NCBI GenBank assembly: GCA_902825795.1
Contig: CADECG010000009.1
Span: 1-45,287, forward strand
From: an uncultured Bacteroidota bacterium
GTDB taxonomy: Bacteria; Bacteroidota; Bacteroidia; Flavobacteriales_F; PHOS-HE28
Reading direction: 5' to 3'
DNA length: 45,287 bases
A program made the translations under genes and the position numbers. This document shows, in pieces, positions 1 through 7,891 of this stretch; the first letter of the stretch is position 1, and every line of letters starts with the position of its first letter. The notes beneath the pieces were generated by a model. It was not told where the DNA came from. It searched no databases and saw only the letters and a program-made list of their open reading frames with translations.

Positions 1-1226
1 CTCCAGCTACCATCGCTGTTCTGGATATCTACCAAGCGTGCAGTGGTGTTCTGGTACCAGTTCTTCCAAGTCTGGTCGTTGTTGATGATGAGCGACTCAC
101 CGGTCTGCAAGAAGCTGAGGAACTCCTCGCCACCGTTGTTACCGAAGCCACGTACGACCTCGTCGCTTTGCGCTTGCACCTTGGCCGCATTGTAGACGCT
201 CCAAGCGGTGGTCATCTTCTCGGCTTCATCGCGTGAGTAGCCGGCTTGCTGCAGGTTGTCCACTGAAACCGGTGCCGCTTCAGCGAGCCTTCCGTCCTTC
301 TTCGCTTTGGCAATATCCTCTTCGGCCTTGCGCGCCTCCTTGGCGCTGCTACGCGTGCTGCCGCTCACTGCATACAGTGTAATGCCGGCTGCCTCACCGG
401 TGGCAACGGTACCGGTGTTCGCGTCGAAGTTGGCTTTCTGGTAGTTGCGGGCTTTATCCAATGCTACCGTGTCCACCTTGGCGCCGTTGTGCTCCGCGCT
501 TTCCAATGCGTTGGTGGCAAAACTGCTCTGCAATACACCGGCCCAGGAGCCGCCTTGCACGGCACCGTTGCTGGCCTGCGCCATCTGGATCTTGCGTACG
601 CACTTGTCCTGCGCACGCATCCAGCGATCGCGTTGCGGATGTGTGCACGGCATGCGACCGATGAGGTTGCTGATGTACTGACTTGTCAGGGCCACGTCGA
701 TGTTGGCACCCAGCTTCACCTGGATCTGCGTGCCTTGCAGATCGGTGATGTTGGTCGCGTTCTCTCCGCTCTTCTCCACTGCGGTCAAGAGAAATTCCGT
801 TGAACGCGCAAGGATGTTGGCGAACGGGCCGCTCTCCGGTGTGCTTCCAGCGCGCAAAAGGGACATGGCCACCATGGCCGTAGTTGCGGGATCGCTGGGT
901 GATGCATGCGGATCCATCACGTTTTGGCTGGCGTGGTTGCCCGCAGCGAAGCCGCCGTCGTTGTTCTGCGCGCTCTTCATCCAATCGTACGCGCGATTCT
1001 CGCTGGTCAGCACTTCCTCTGGTGTCTTCAGCGTCATGTTCTCGTGAACGCCTTCACCCTCGTACACGGTCTTGAACACGCAGCCCTTGGGTTGCGCATC
1101 TGCTGGCTTGTGGCAGCAGGCCTTGGTCGCGGAGCTATCCGCGGGTGAAGTGGTGAACGAGAGCAGCGCTGCAACGCCAGCACTGATGGCGGCGGCCGAT
1201 AGGCCGAGGATGATGGTCTTCTTCAT
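1..1226 (-). CDS. Secreted prenyltransferase/squalene-cyclase-like repeat protein (C-terminus cut by window edge)
   Basis: The reading frame starts at ATG 1226 and stays open to base 1, so about 408 residues are visible and the C-terminus lies outside the window. Residues 1-24 are a signal peptide (MKK followed by a hydrophobic Ala/Leu stretch); a CC pair follows near residue 37, but there is no classical lipobox. Two segments resemble the QW-type repeats of the alpha-alpha toroid fold (squalene-hopene cyclase, prenyltransferase beta subunit): WMKSAQNNDGGF at about 82-93 and a perfect Q-x3-G-x-W (QNSDGSW) at the visible end. A Lys/Glu/Ala-rich linker lies in between. I see no catalytic DxDD motif in the visible part, so a structural or binding role in the envelope is as likely as an enzyme. 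It lies 97 bp downstream of typA on the same strand. No Shine-Dalgarno sequence precedes the start. Confidence 0.62.
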   Translation of the reverse strand, partial: MKKTIILGLSAAAISAGVAALLSFTTSPADSSATKACCHKPADAQPKGCVFKTVYEGEGVHENMTLKTPEEVLTSENRAYDWMKSAQNNDGGFAAGNHASQNVMDPHASPSDPATTAMVAMSLLRAGSTPESGPFANILARSTEFLLTAVEKSGENATNITDLQGTQIQVKLGANIDVALTSQYISNLIGRMPCTHPQRDRWMRAQDKCVRKIQMAQASNGAVQGGSWAGVLQSSFATNALESAEHNGAKVDTVALDKARNYQKANFDANTGTVATGEAAGITLYAVSGSTRSSAKEARKAEEDIAKAKKDGRLAEAAPVSVDNLQQAGYSRDEAEKMTTAWSVYNAAKVQAQSDEVVRGFGNNGGEEFLSFLQTGESLIINNDQTWKNWYQNTTARLVDIQNSDGSW

Positions 1227-1323
1227 GGCTTGCTGTGTTTGGATCACCGACCCGTACACGCCATGCCCGAACAGGTTCGATCGGACCCTGCTCAGAAAAA
1301 ATGCTCCTTCTTCGGACGGTGGG

Positions 1324-3138
1324 TTACGCCACCGCAGCCTTGCTTGCCTTCTTCCGATCGTTCTCGTCGAGGAAGATCTTGCGGATGCGCAGGCTCTTGG
1401 GCGTTACCTCCAAGTACTCATCGTCGGTGATGTACTCCATGCACTCTTCCAAGGAGAACTTCACCGCAGGGGCAATGTTCTCTTTGTTGTCCGTGCCACT
1501 GGCGCGCATGTTCGTGAGCTGCTTTCCCTTCAGGACGTTCACCACCAGGTCGTCCGTCTTTGGGTTCTCGCCGATCACCTGCCCACCGTACACCTCTTCT
1601 CCTGGATCCACGAAGAATTTGCCGCGATCCTGAAGTTTGTTGATCGAGAACGCGATGGCCGTGCCGGTGCCTTGGCTGATGATACTGGCTGCACGGCGCA
1701 CGCCCAGTTCACCTTTCCAAGGCTCGTAGCCCTTGAAACGGTGCGCAATGATGGCCTCCCCTTCCGTTGCCGTGAGCAATGGATTGCGAAGTCCGATGAT
1801 GCCACGAGCCGGGATATTGAACTCGATGTGAAGGCGATCGCCTTTGAGTTCCACGCTCAACAGCTCGCCTTTGCGCCGGCTCACCAGATCGATCACTTTG
1901 CTGCTGAACTCCTCGGGCACCTGCACAGTGAGGATCTCCACCGGCTCGCATCGCTCGCCGTCGATCTCCTTTGTGATCACCTGTGGCTGGCCGAGTTGGA
2001 ACTCGTATCCCTCGCGACGCATGGTCTCCACCAGGATCCCGATATGCAGGATACCGCGTCCGAATACCAACAGTTTGTCAGGGCTACCGGTTTCCTCAAC
2101 GCGCATCGCAAGGTTCTTCTCGATCTCCTTGAAAAGACGATCGCGCAAGTGGCGGCTGGTCACATACTCACCTTCACGCCCGAAGAACGGTGAAGTGTTG
2201 ATGGTGAACAGCATGCTCATCGTGGGTTCATCCACCTTGAACCCGGGCAATCCTTCAGGGTTCTCGAAGTCGGCAACGGTATCACCGATATCGAAACCTT
2301 CCAGGCCCATAATGGCGCACAGTTCACCGCTGTACAACTCCCGGTCTTTCACTTTTTCCTTGCCCAAGCCTTCGAATACCATCAGCTCGGCCACTTTGCC
2401 TTTGGTGATCGTGCCGTCGTTCTTCACCATGCTCACGTTCTGGCCGGTCTTGATGGAACCACGGCGCACACGACCTACGGCAATACGTCCTTGGAAGCTA
2501 CTGTAGTCAAGGCTGGTGATGCGCATTTGGAGCGTGCCGTCCAGCTTCTTGGGTGCAGGGATGTGCTCAAGGATGGTATCCAGCAAGTAGCTCACGTCCT
2601 CCGTTGGGGTTTTCCAGTCCGGCCCCATCCAGCCCTGCTTGCTGCTACCATAGACCACCGGGAAATTCAGCTGATCCTCGTTGGCCTCCAACGTGAACAT
2701 CAGATCGAACACCTGCTCATGCACCTCCTCGGGCGTACAGTTCGGCTTGTCCACTTTGTTGATCACCACGATCGGTTTCAGGCCCAAGGCCAAAGCTTTG
2801 CCCAGCACGAAGCGCGTTTGTGGCATGGCGCCCTCGAAGGCATCCACGAGCAAAAGCACACCATCGGCCATGTTGAGCACACGCTCCACCTCACCACCGA
2901 AATCGCTGTGGCCAGGGGTGTCGATCACGTTGATCTTAATGCCCTTATACCGGACGCTGACGTTCTTGCTAAGGATGGTGATACCGCGCTCACGCTCCAA
3001 GTCGTTGTTGTCCAACAGCAGTTCAGCCGTCTCCTGGTTCTCCCGGAAGAGTTGGCATTGGTGAAGGATACGGTCCACCAGCGTGGTTTTGCCGTGATCC
3101 ACGTGGGCGATGATGGCGATGTTGCGCAGCTCGGTCAT
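1324..3138 (-). CDS. typA: Ribosome-associated GTPase TypA/BipA
   Basis: This 604-residue protein has the usual length of TypA/BipA, a translational GTPase of the EF-G group that binds the 70S ribosome and helps 50S assembly and growth under stress. The GTPase motifs are clear: P-loop AHVDHGKT at residues 10-17, the switch I region ERERGIT, G3 DTPGHSDFG and G4 NKVDK. After the G domain come the domain II beta barrel, two EF-G-like alpha/beta domains and the TypA C-terminal domain (GEEVYGGQVIGEN, then a basic C-terminus). The start at 3138 fits the family (MTELRNIAIIAHVDHGKT). A TACTTTCG box lies 24 nt upstream. The divergent lipoprotein gene begins 77 bp away. Identification is secure from the complete motif set. 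Confidence 0.97.
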   Translation of the reverse strand: MTELRNIAIIAHVDHGKTTLVDRILHQCQLFRENQETAELLLDNNDLERERGITILSKNVSVRYKGIKINVIDTPGHSDFGGEVERVLNMADGVLLLVDAFEGAMPQTRFVLGKALALGLKPIVVINKVDKPNCTPEEVHEQVFDLMFTLEANEDQLNFPVVYGSSKQGWMGPDWKTPTEDVSYLLDTILEHIPAPKKLDGTLQMRITSLDYSSFQGRIAVGRVRRGSIKTGQNVSMVKNDGTITKGKVAELMVFEGLGKEKVKDRELYSGELCAIMGLEGFDIGDTVADFENPEGLPGFKVDEPTMSMLFTINTSPFFGREGEYVTSRHLRDRLFKEIEKNLAMRVEETGSPDKLLVFGRGILHIGILVETMRREGYEFQLGQPQVITKEIDGERCEPVEILTVQVPEEFSSKVIDLVSRRKGELLSVELKGDRLHIEFNIPARGIIGLRNPLLTATEGEAIIAHRFKGYEPWKGELGVRRAASIISQGTGTAIAFSINKLQDRGKFFVDPGEEVYGGQVIGENPKTDDLVVNVLKGKQLTNMRASGTDNKENIAPAVKFSLEECMEYITDDEYLEVTPKSLRIRKIFLDENDRKKASKAAVA

Positions 3139-3162
3139 GAGAAAGGTTCTGGAAATGGCGCG

Positions 3163-3170
3163 CGAAAGTA
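3163..3170 (-). promoter_or_regulatory. Candidate Bacteroidota -7 box upstream of typA (TACTTTCG)
   Basis: The minus strand reads TACTTTCG, one mismatch from the Bacteroidota -7 consensus TAnnTTTG, and ends 24 nt before the typA ATG. Several other genes in the window carry a similar element at a short distance. No clear -33 TTG was assigned. Confidence 0.4.
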
Positions 3171-3202
3171 GCCGTTCCCACCGCGCGAAGCACTCGGACC
3201 CC

Positions 3203-3210
3203 TACGTTAG
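3203..3210 (+). promoter_or_regulatory. Candidate -7 box upstream of the NlpE-like lipoprotein gene (TACGTTAG)
   Basis: TACGTTAG ends 5 nt before the ATG at 3216 and fits TAnnTT-G with one mismatch to TAnnTTTG. If functional, the transcript would be essentially leaderless. It lies in the divergent region shared with typA. Confidence 0.35.
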
Positions 3211-3215
3211 CGCCC

Positions 3216-4127
3216 ATGAGCGCTTCAATTTCGCCCGTGGCACTGGTGGCCGCGCTTTTCACCCTTGTCTCATGCGAAAGGACCACCTCGACTTCCGGGA
3301 CTTCCATGCTACTGACGGCGGATACCCTCACATTCGAGGGTGAATACCGTGGGACTGATGGGAAAGGGCGTTGGATGCGATGCGGGGATGGTCATTTTTT
3401 TCCTATCACAGGTCCGAAGGCCGACAGCTTGTACAGGGTATACACCGCGCAGGTCGGCCACGTCGGGGACGCGGCCAAGGTGTGGTTGAGCGGCGCGTGG
3501 ACCACTGACAGCAACGTACATGTGAACGCCGTGCTGCTCTTGGCACCTGCAATGCGCTGCGACCCTATCCCTTCCACACAGGGGTCCGGAAGCTATCGCG
3601 TAGAGATCGCTGGCAGTGCCGAAAACAAAAGATCCGTACGCATGGACCTTTTTGCGAGCGGACGTGCTACCCAGTATTCAGTCGTAGGTGGTGGCGGTGA
3701 GCGGGAAGAAAGCGGCACGTGGGGCATGGATAGCGACGGGCACCTGATCGTTGAATTCCCACAACGCCCAATGATCCTTACGTACGTGCTCGATGGCGAT
3801 AGCCTGCGTCAATTGGCACCACTTCCTGTCGGTGCGACTCTAGTGCTACACAGGACCGGCCCTGCCGATGCGGAGTATGGCCTGTTCGCGGAGATCCGGA
3901 ATTTCATTCTTCATCAACCAAACGCGGTGGATCCGGCCGGAGGACCAGCATCCGTGCTGCCCTCAACTTACTTGAGCACCCTTCTACCGAACGATACTGG
4001 TCTCGTTGCGCTCGAGGCTGCAACCCGCAAGCGTTACGGCATGGGCGAAGAACTGAGTCAACGCCGTTGGCCAGCGATCGTAACCGTGCAGGACCTCACG
4101 GAACTAGTGCGATACGTGAAGCAGTGA
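3216..4127 (+). CDS. Lipoprotein with probable NlpE-like domains
   Basis: The 303-residue product begins with a lipoprotein signal peptide: hydrophobic VALVAALFTLVS, then Cys20 in the lipobox LVSC, so it should be acylated and exported. Two beta-rich segments follow. The second (about residues 135-210) has the pattern of NlpE-type domains: polar strand, FASGRATQYSVVGGG, a Glu-rich turn, SGTWGMDSDGHLIV, then a strand ending in TLVLHR. The final 80 residues are more helical and may be a separate domain (YLSTLLPNDTGLVALEAATRKRYGMGE). NlpE family lipoproteins sense envelope or copper stress in enterobacteria, but here the similarity is by pattern only and a specific role is not supported. The gene stands alone, divergent from typA and upstream of tRNA-Arg. 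Confidence 0.6.
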   Translation: MSASISPVALVAALFTLVSCERTTSTSGTSMLLTADTLTFEGEYRGTDGKGRWMRCGDGHFFPITGPKADSLYRVYTAQVGHVGDAAKVWLSGAWTTDSNVHVNAVLLLAPAMRCDPIPSTQGSGSYRVEIAGSAENKRSVRMDLFASGRATQYSVVGGGGEREESGTWGMDSDGHLIVEFPQRPMILTYVLDGDSLRQLAPLPVGATLVLHRTGPADAEYGLFAEIRNFILHQPNAVDPAGGPASVLPSTYLSTLLPNDTGLVALEAATRKRYGMGEELSQRRWPAIVTVQDLTELVRYVKQ

Positions 4128-4183
4128 ATCCTTACGCGGCTGCTCGGTTATCTTCGCCGCCGTTGCAGCGTAAGCGGCATTCT

Positions 4184-4257
4184 GGCCCCGTAGTTCAATT
4201 GGATAGAATGGCAGATTCCGGTTCTGTCGGTTGCAGGTTCGAATCCTGCCGGGGTCA
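4184..4257 (+). tRNA. tRNA-Arg (anticodon CCG)
   Basis: A full cloverleaf can be drawn. The acceptor stem GGCCCCG/CGGGGTC has one G-U pair. The D stem is GTTC/GAAT, the anticodon stem GCAGA/TCTGT with loop TTCCGGT (anticodon CCG), and the T stem GCAGG/CCTGC with loop TTCGAAT. The discriminator is A. CCA is not encoded; the next bases are CGA. It reads the arginine codon CGG. Confidence 0.96.
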
Positions 4258-4370
4258 CGAAGAGGAGGTGGAGATGTGCACATGCGGGGATGGTAAGATG
4301 AAGGGGTGTGGTCGTCCCGATGCCCTACCCCTTATGAAGTCAGGTGCTCCCACATCTGCTTTTCTGAACC

Positions 4371-4730
4371 TTGCGCCTCGATAAATTCCTTTGGTGTGTT
4401 CGACTGTTCCCTACGCGCAGCACGGCCACGGAGGCTTGTCGTGCTGGCAAGGTGCAGCTGAACGGTCGTGAAGCGAAGCCTGCCACGGAAGTTGTGGTCG
4501 GCAATACCTGCTCCGTTAAGCGCGCACCAATTTGGCGCGTGTTTGAGGTACTCGGTATCCCGGGTTCGCGTGTAAGTGCCAAACTGGTGCTTGGCCTGAT
4601 CCGTGAAACCACCTCGTTGGACGAACTCGAGAAGCTCGAACGGGCCAACCGCACCCGATCCGAGAACTTCGGTGAAGGTCGACCGACCAAGCGCGACAGG
4701 CGGGATCTGGACAGATTCTCAGAGGGATGA
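4371..4730 (+). CDS. hslR: S4-domain RNA-binding protein, Hsp15 (HslR) family
   Basis: This small protein of 119 residues opens with the S4 RNA-binding module: MRLDKFLWCVRLFPTRS, then ACRAGKVQLNGREAKPATEV and a third strand around VVGNTCSVKRAPIWRVFEV. A charged tail rich in Arg, Lys and Glu follows (residues 85-119). That architecture and length match Hsp15, which in E. coli binds free 50S subunits carrying a stalled nascent chain and helps recycle them. The start appears to be TTG at 4371: the S4 motif begins at once and no ATG lies in frame just upstream. It sits between tRNA-Arg and the PDZ protein gene. The basic tail with a PTKRDRRDLDR-like ending is typical of Bacteroidota members. Confidence 0.88.
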   Translation: MRLDKFLWCVRLFPTRSTATEACRAGKVQLNGREAKPATEVVVGNTCSVKRAPIWRVFEVLGIPGSRVSAKLVLGLIRETTSLDELEKLERANRTRSENFGEGRPTKRDRRDLDRFSEG

Positions 4731-4811
4731 ACCACTTAACACAACTTGGCGTTCATTAACAGGACCTCCCTGGGCACCGGGATAGTTTCGCCTTCGTCAA
4801 CGACCATCACA

Positions 4812-6440
4812 ATGAACCGCACTGTTCCCCTCATCTGTCTCTTCATATTCCTTGCGTGCGCTCCGAGTTGTTCCCTACAGGCCCAAACCAACGACGAGCC
4901 GAAGGCCAAGATCAGTATCTCCGTTACCGAGGACGGTGAAACCAAACAAGTCGAACGGGAGATCCCCCTCAATGATCCGGATGCGCTGGAAAATGCCCTG
5001 CGCGAACTCGGCATCATGCAGGAATTCAATATCGATGGTGGAGCCAACCGTATCGAGATCAACATCCGCAAGCATGGCGATGATGGTGTGCTGAAGGACA
5101 TGGACCTGAGCTTGTTCATGGACGAGCCTGGTGCTGCGGTTTGGGTCACGGGTGAGCCGCGGGCCTATTTAGGTGTGTACTCCGGCAATTGGTGCCAAAG
5201 CACTTGTGAAGACGATAAGAAAAAGAACAAGAACAATTCTTCCGTGAAGGAGGGCGCCTGCATAACGTATGTGATCGAAGGCACTGCCGCAGAGAAGGCC
5301 GGATTGAAGGAAGGTGATGTCATTGTTGCGATCGATGATCTCGAGGTCAAAAGTCATGGCCATCTGAGCGAATCGATGGCGATGCACAAGCCCGGCGATG
5401 CCGTGGAAGTGACCTACTGGCGCGATGGCAAGAAGAACACGGTAACCGCCAACTTGGGTGAAACCGAAGGAGAGGAAGTATACAAGTACGACTTCGACTT
5501 CGATGATGGAGGAGCCGCCAATGCATACGTGTTCGACATGGGAGGTGCTTTCCTCGGTGTAGTGCCGGGAGAGACGGTGAACGGTGGACTTACCGTGGAA
5601 GATGTGGTCGATGGCAGCAGCGCAGAGGCCATGGGGCTTCAGGACGGCGACATCATCAAGTCGCTGAACGATCGTAGCATCACGAACTTTGATGATCTCG
5701 TTGCAGCGGTGGAGGTTACTGAACCCGAACAAGAAGTGCATCTGGCGATCGATCGCGACGGAAAGCCCATGGACCTCAACGGCAAAATGGGGCGCCATGA
5801 TGCTTTCGCATTCGAAATGCCCGGAGTGGCTCCCCTCGCCCCCGTTTCACCCATAGCCCCTTTGCCACCAATGAATGGCGCGGATCGCATGTCCGATGCC
5901 GCCCGGGAAGAATACGAACGGGATATGGAGCAGTATGCCCGCGATATGGAGCAACATGTACGCGATATGCAGCAGTACGGGTGGGATAGGGAACAACAGG
6001 ACCGCGATGTGGAACAGCAGCGCGATGACATGGAGCAGTTGCGCCGCGAAATGGCGGAGTTGCGCGAAGAACTGCGCGGTAATGTGCACCGCGAAATGCG
6101 GGTGACCATTGAACGCAAGGAACTGACGCCGGAAGAAACCGCCCTACTGCGCAACAAGGGAATTGCCGGCCTGGACAACAAACTTGACCTCTCCGATCTA
6201 CGCTGTTTCCCGAATCCCAGCGATGGCTATTTCCGGCTTCAGTTCAACGTGCCCACCAAGGGGGACCTGAACGTTGATGTGCATGATTCCAAAGGAGAGC
6301 GTGTTTACCATGAATCCATAAGCGATTACGAGGGCCAGTACGAACGCACGCTCAACCTGAGCAGCAAAGCCGATGGCAGTTATTTCCTTGTGATCACGCA
6401 GAACGGAAAAACCTTCACACAGAAGTTGGTGAAGGAATGA
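4812..6440 (+). CDS. Secreted double-PDZ protein with heptad-repeat rod and T9SS sorting domain
   Basis: The frame is open from 4746, but the ATG at 4812 is preferred because it begins a good signal peptide (MNRTVPLICLFIFLACAPSCSLQAQ), giving 542 residues. Two PDZ domains follow, at about 118-222 (YLGVYSG, then GTAAEKAGLKEGDVIVAID) and 246-330 (FLGVVPGE, then SSAEAMGLQDGDIIKSLN). Residues 345-365 are a Pro/Ala linker. Residues 367-424 form eight tandem heptads of the type xRDMEQx, predicted as a coiled coil. The last 80 residues are a type A T9SS sorting domain (CFPNPSDGYFRLQF to FTQKLVKE). No protease domain is visible although PDZ pairs usually accompany HtrA or Ctp proteases, so this looks like a secreted or surface binding protein. 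A GC-rich hairpin follows the stop. Confidence 0.85.
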   Translation: MNRTVPLICLFIFLACAPSCSLQAQTNDEPKAKISISVTEDGETKQVEREIPLNDPDALENALRELGIMQEFNIDGGANRIEINIRKHGDDGVLKDMDLSLFMDEPGAAVWVTGEPRAYLGVYSGNWCQSTCEDDKKKNKNNSSVKEGACITYVIEGTAAEKAGLKEGDVIVAIDDLEVKSHGHLSESMAMHKPGDAVEVTYWRDGKKNTVTANLGETEGEEVYKYDFDFDDGGAANAYVFDMGGAFLGVVPGETVNGGLTVEDVVDGSSAEAMGLQDGDIIKSLNDRSITNFDDLVAAVEVTEPEQEVHLAIDRDGKPMDLNGKMGRHDAFAFEMPGVAPLAPVSPIAPLPPMNGADRMSDAAREEYERDMEQYARDMEQHVRDMQQYGWDREQQDRDVEQQRDDMEQLRREMAELREELRGNVHREMRVTIERKELTPEETALLRNKGIAGLDNKLDLSDLRCFPNPSDGYFRLQFNVPTKGDLNVDVHDSKGERVYHESISDYEGQYERTLNLSSKADGSYFLVITQNGKTFTQKLVKE

Positions 6441-6456
6441 CGTGATGGGGTGGTGA

Positions 6457-6495
6457 ATGTGAAAAGGTGAGCGCCGTTCCGGCGCGACTTCACAT
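6457..6495 (+). terminator. Intergenic hairpin after the PDZ protein gene
   Basis: Outer arms ATGTGAA/TTCACAT (6457-6463/6489-6495) enclose the inner perfect stem GCGCCG-TTC-CGGCGC (6471-6485). No U-run follows, so intrinsic termination is uncertain. It may instead stabilise the upstream mRNA. Confidence 0.4.
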
Positions 6496-6518
6496 CTTCA
6501 CATCCGCATCATCTCCAC

Positions 6519-6881
6519 ATGAGGATCCTTGTCCGTCTCGTACTCTCAACACTTGCGGTGCTTGTGAGCGCCAAGCTGCTCAACGGCGTACACATCGATG
6601 AATGGACCACGGGCATCATCGTAGCCATCGTGCTCGGTTTGCTCAACACATTCATCCGGCCACTGCTCATCCTGTTCACATTGCCAGTGACAGTGCTCTC
6701 CTTGGGACTTTTCATTTTGGTCATCAATGCCGGCATCGTCATGTTGGTGGACCGGTGGATCGACGGCTTCAGCGTGGAAGGCTTCTGGTGGGCACTCGCG
6801 TTCAGCCTGATGCAGTGGGCGGTGCAGGGCTTCCTGAACGCACTGGAAGGAGGTGACAAGAGGAAAGAGCAGGCCGAGTAA
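6519..6881 (+). CDS. Phage holin family (Phage_holin_4_2 / YvlD-like) membrane protein
   Basis: This 120-residue protein is almost entirely hydrophobic, with four predicted transmembrane segments: residues 3-22, 29-50, 56-78 and 88-108. The segment GIIVAIVLGLLNTFIRPLLILFTLP spanning helices 2-3 is characteristic of the Phage_holin_4_2 family, which includes B. subtilis YvlD and many chromosomal bacterial proteins unrelated to phage lysis. The function of the chromosomal members is not settled. I see no phage genes nearby, so the holin name should not be taken literally. The C-terminus is short and charged (EGGDKRKEQAE). It lies 78 bp after the PDZ protein gene on the same strand, separated by a hairpin. 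Confidence 0.85.
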   Translation: MRILVRLVLSTLAVLVSAKLLNGVHIDEWTTGIIVAIVLGLLNTFIRPLLILFTLPVTVLSLGLFILVINAGIVMLVDRWIDGFSVEGFWWALAFSLMQWAVQGFLNALEGGDKRKEQAE

Positions 6882-6894
6882 GGAATGAAGCTCC

Positions 6895-6914
6895 AAGCCC
6901 GAAAGCCCGGGCTT
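6895..6914. terminator. Weak convergent terminator-like hairpin
   Basis: AAGCCCG (6895-6901) pairs with CGGGCTT (6908-6914) across a 6-nt loop in the gap between two convergent genes. The U-tract is poor, so function is tentative. Confidence 0.35.
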
Positions 6915-6979
6915 CATGCTTCATTGTGCCCCACCTTCGGGCTCCAGATGTGAAGCTCAGGCCCTTGAACCTTGTCCGG

Positions 6980-7777
6980 TTACTTCCCGTCGAGCAAGCC
7001 GCCGAGGCCACCGAGCAAACTGCCCTCGCCTTGGCGACTGCCACCCAATTTGGGCGATGCCCGAACAATGTTGTCCGCCAGTCGGCTGAAGGGTAGGCTC
7101 TGGATCCAGATATGCCCGGGTCCTTGCAACGTCGCGATGAACAAACCCTCACCGCCGAATAAGGTGTTCTTGATGCCTCCCACGAATTGGATGTCGTAGT
7201 TCACGCTGCTCGTCATTGCCACTAAGCAGCCGGTATCCACCCGCAGCGTCTCGCCCGGTTGCAGATCGCGCTGAACCGTTGTGCCACCCGCATGGATGTA
7301 TACCTGACCGTCGCCATCGAGTTGCTGCATGATGAAGCCCTCGCCGCCGAAAAGGCCGGCGCCGATCTTCCGTTGGAAAGCGATCCCGATGCTCACGCCC
7401 TTGGCTGCACAGAGGAATGAATCCTTCTGGCAGATCAACCGCTGACCATAATCGGAAAGATCCAACGGAATGATCTTGCCGGGGTAAGCTGCCGCGAACC
7501 ACACCGTGCGACGCACGCTGGAGAGATTGGTGTAGGCCGTCATAAAGAGACTTTCACCGGTGAGGATGCGCTTGCCCGCGCCCCACAGCTTCGTCATGAA
7601 GCTCTGCTCCTGCCCATTGCCGTCGCCGAAGATGGTCTTCATCTCGATGCCTTCGTCCATCATCATCATCGCGCCAGCCTCAGCCAGTACGGTCTCCTGC
7701 GGATCCAGCGTGATTTCTACGCATTGCATGTCGTCACCGACAATGCGGTGATCCAGTTCGTGTGCGGTGCGGGACAT
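6980..7777 (-). CDS. AIM24 / TIGR00266 family protein
   Basis: Although the frame is open from 8104, the ATG at 7777 gives a 265-residue protein matching the AIM24 (TIGR00266) family, which starts directly with a strand-rich domain and has no signal peptide. Typical features are visible: the N-terminal VEITLDPQETVLAEAGAMMMMD, the central LCAAKGVSIGIAFQRKIGAGLFGGEGFIMQQLDGDGQVYIHAGG, and a second GG repeat FVGGIKNTLFGGEGLFIATLQGPGHIWIQS. The two GGEG-F segments come from the pseudo-symmetric beta prism of this family. The C-terminal tail is Gly-rich (LGGLGGLLDGK). Mitochondrial AIM24 supports inner-membrane organisation, but the bacterial role is not known. It is transcribed divergently from the E1 gene, with 114 bp between the starts. 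Confidence 0.88.
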   Translation of the reverse strand: MSRTAHELDHRIVGDDMQCVEITLDPQETVLAEAGAMMMMDEGIEMKTIFGDGNGQEQSFMTKLWGAGKRILTGESLFMTAYTNLSSVRRTVWFAAAYPGKIIPLDLSDYGQRLICQKDSFLCAAKGVSIGIAFQRKIGAGLFGGEGFIMQQLDGDGQVYIHAGGTTVQRDLQPGETLRVDTGCLVAMTSSVNYDIQFVGGIKNTLFGGEGLFIATLQGPGHIWIQSLPFSRLADNIVRASPKLGGSRQGEGSLLGGLGGLLDGK

Positions 7778-7891
7778 TGGAAGTGTTGATATGAAGTGAT
7801 GTGCGGATGAACAGGCCCGGGAACACTGTTCCTGAACGAGGCCAAAGCTATTGGGGCTGCCACATGCGCGCGCTTCCACCTGCCAAGTAAT

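Noticed and set aside
454..984. Long open frame (176 codons) on the minus strand
   Set aside because: It overlaps the toroid-repeat protein gene in another frame; its Arg/His/Gln-rich composition is typical of a shadow frame.
1072..2193. A 373-codon plus-strand frame across typA
   Set aside because: It is antisense to a clear typA gene and starts inside another gene; no signal or domain is recognisable.
3323..3345. ACCCTC-N6-GAGGGT inverted repeat resembling the TACCC dyads
   Set aside because: It lies inside the NlpE-like coding sequence with different spacing; coincidence is more likely.
6519..6881. A phage holin as a sign of prophage
   Set aside because: No other phage gene is nearby, and this holin-named family is widespread as chromosomal membrane proteins.
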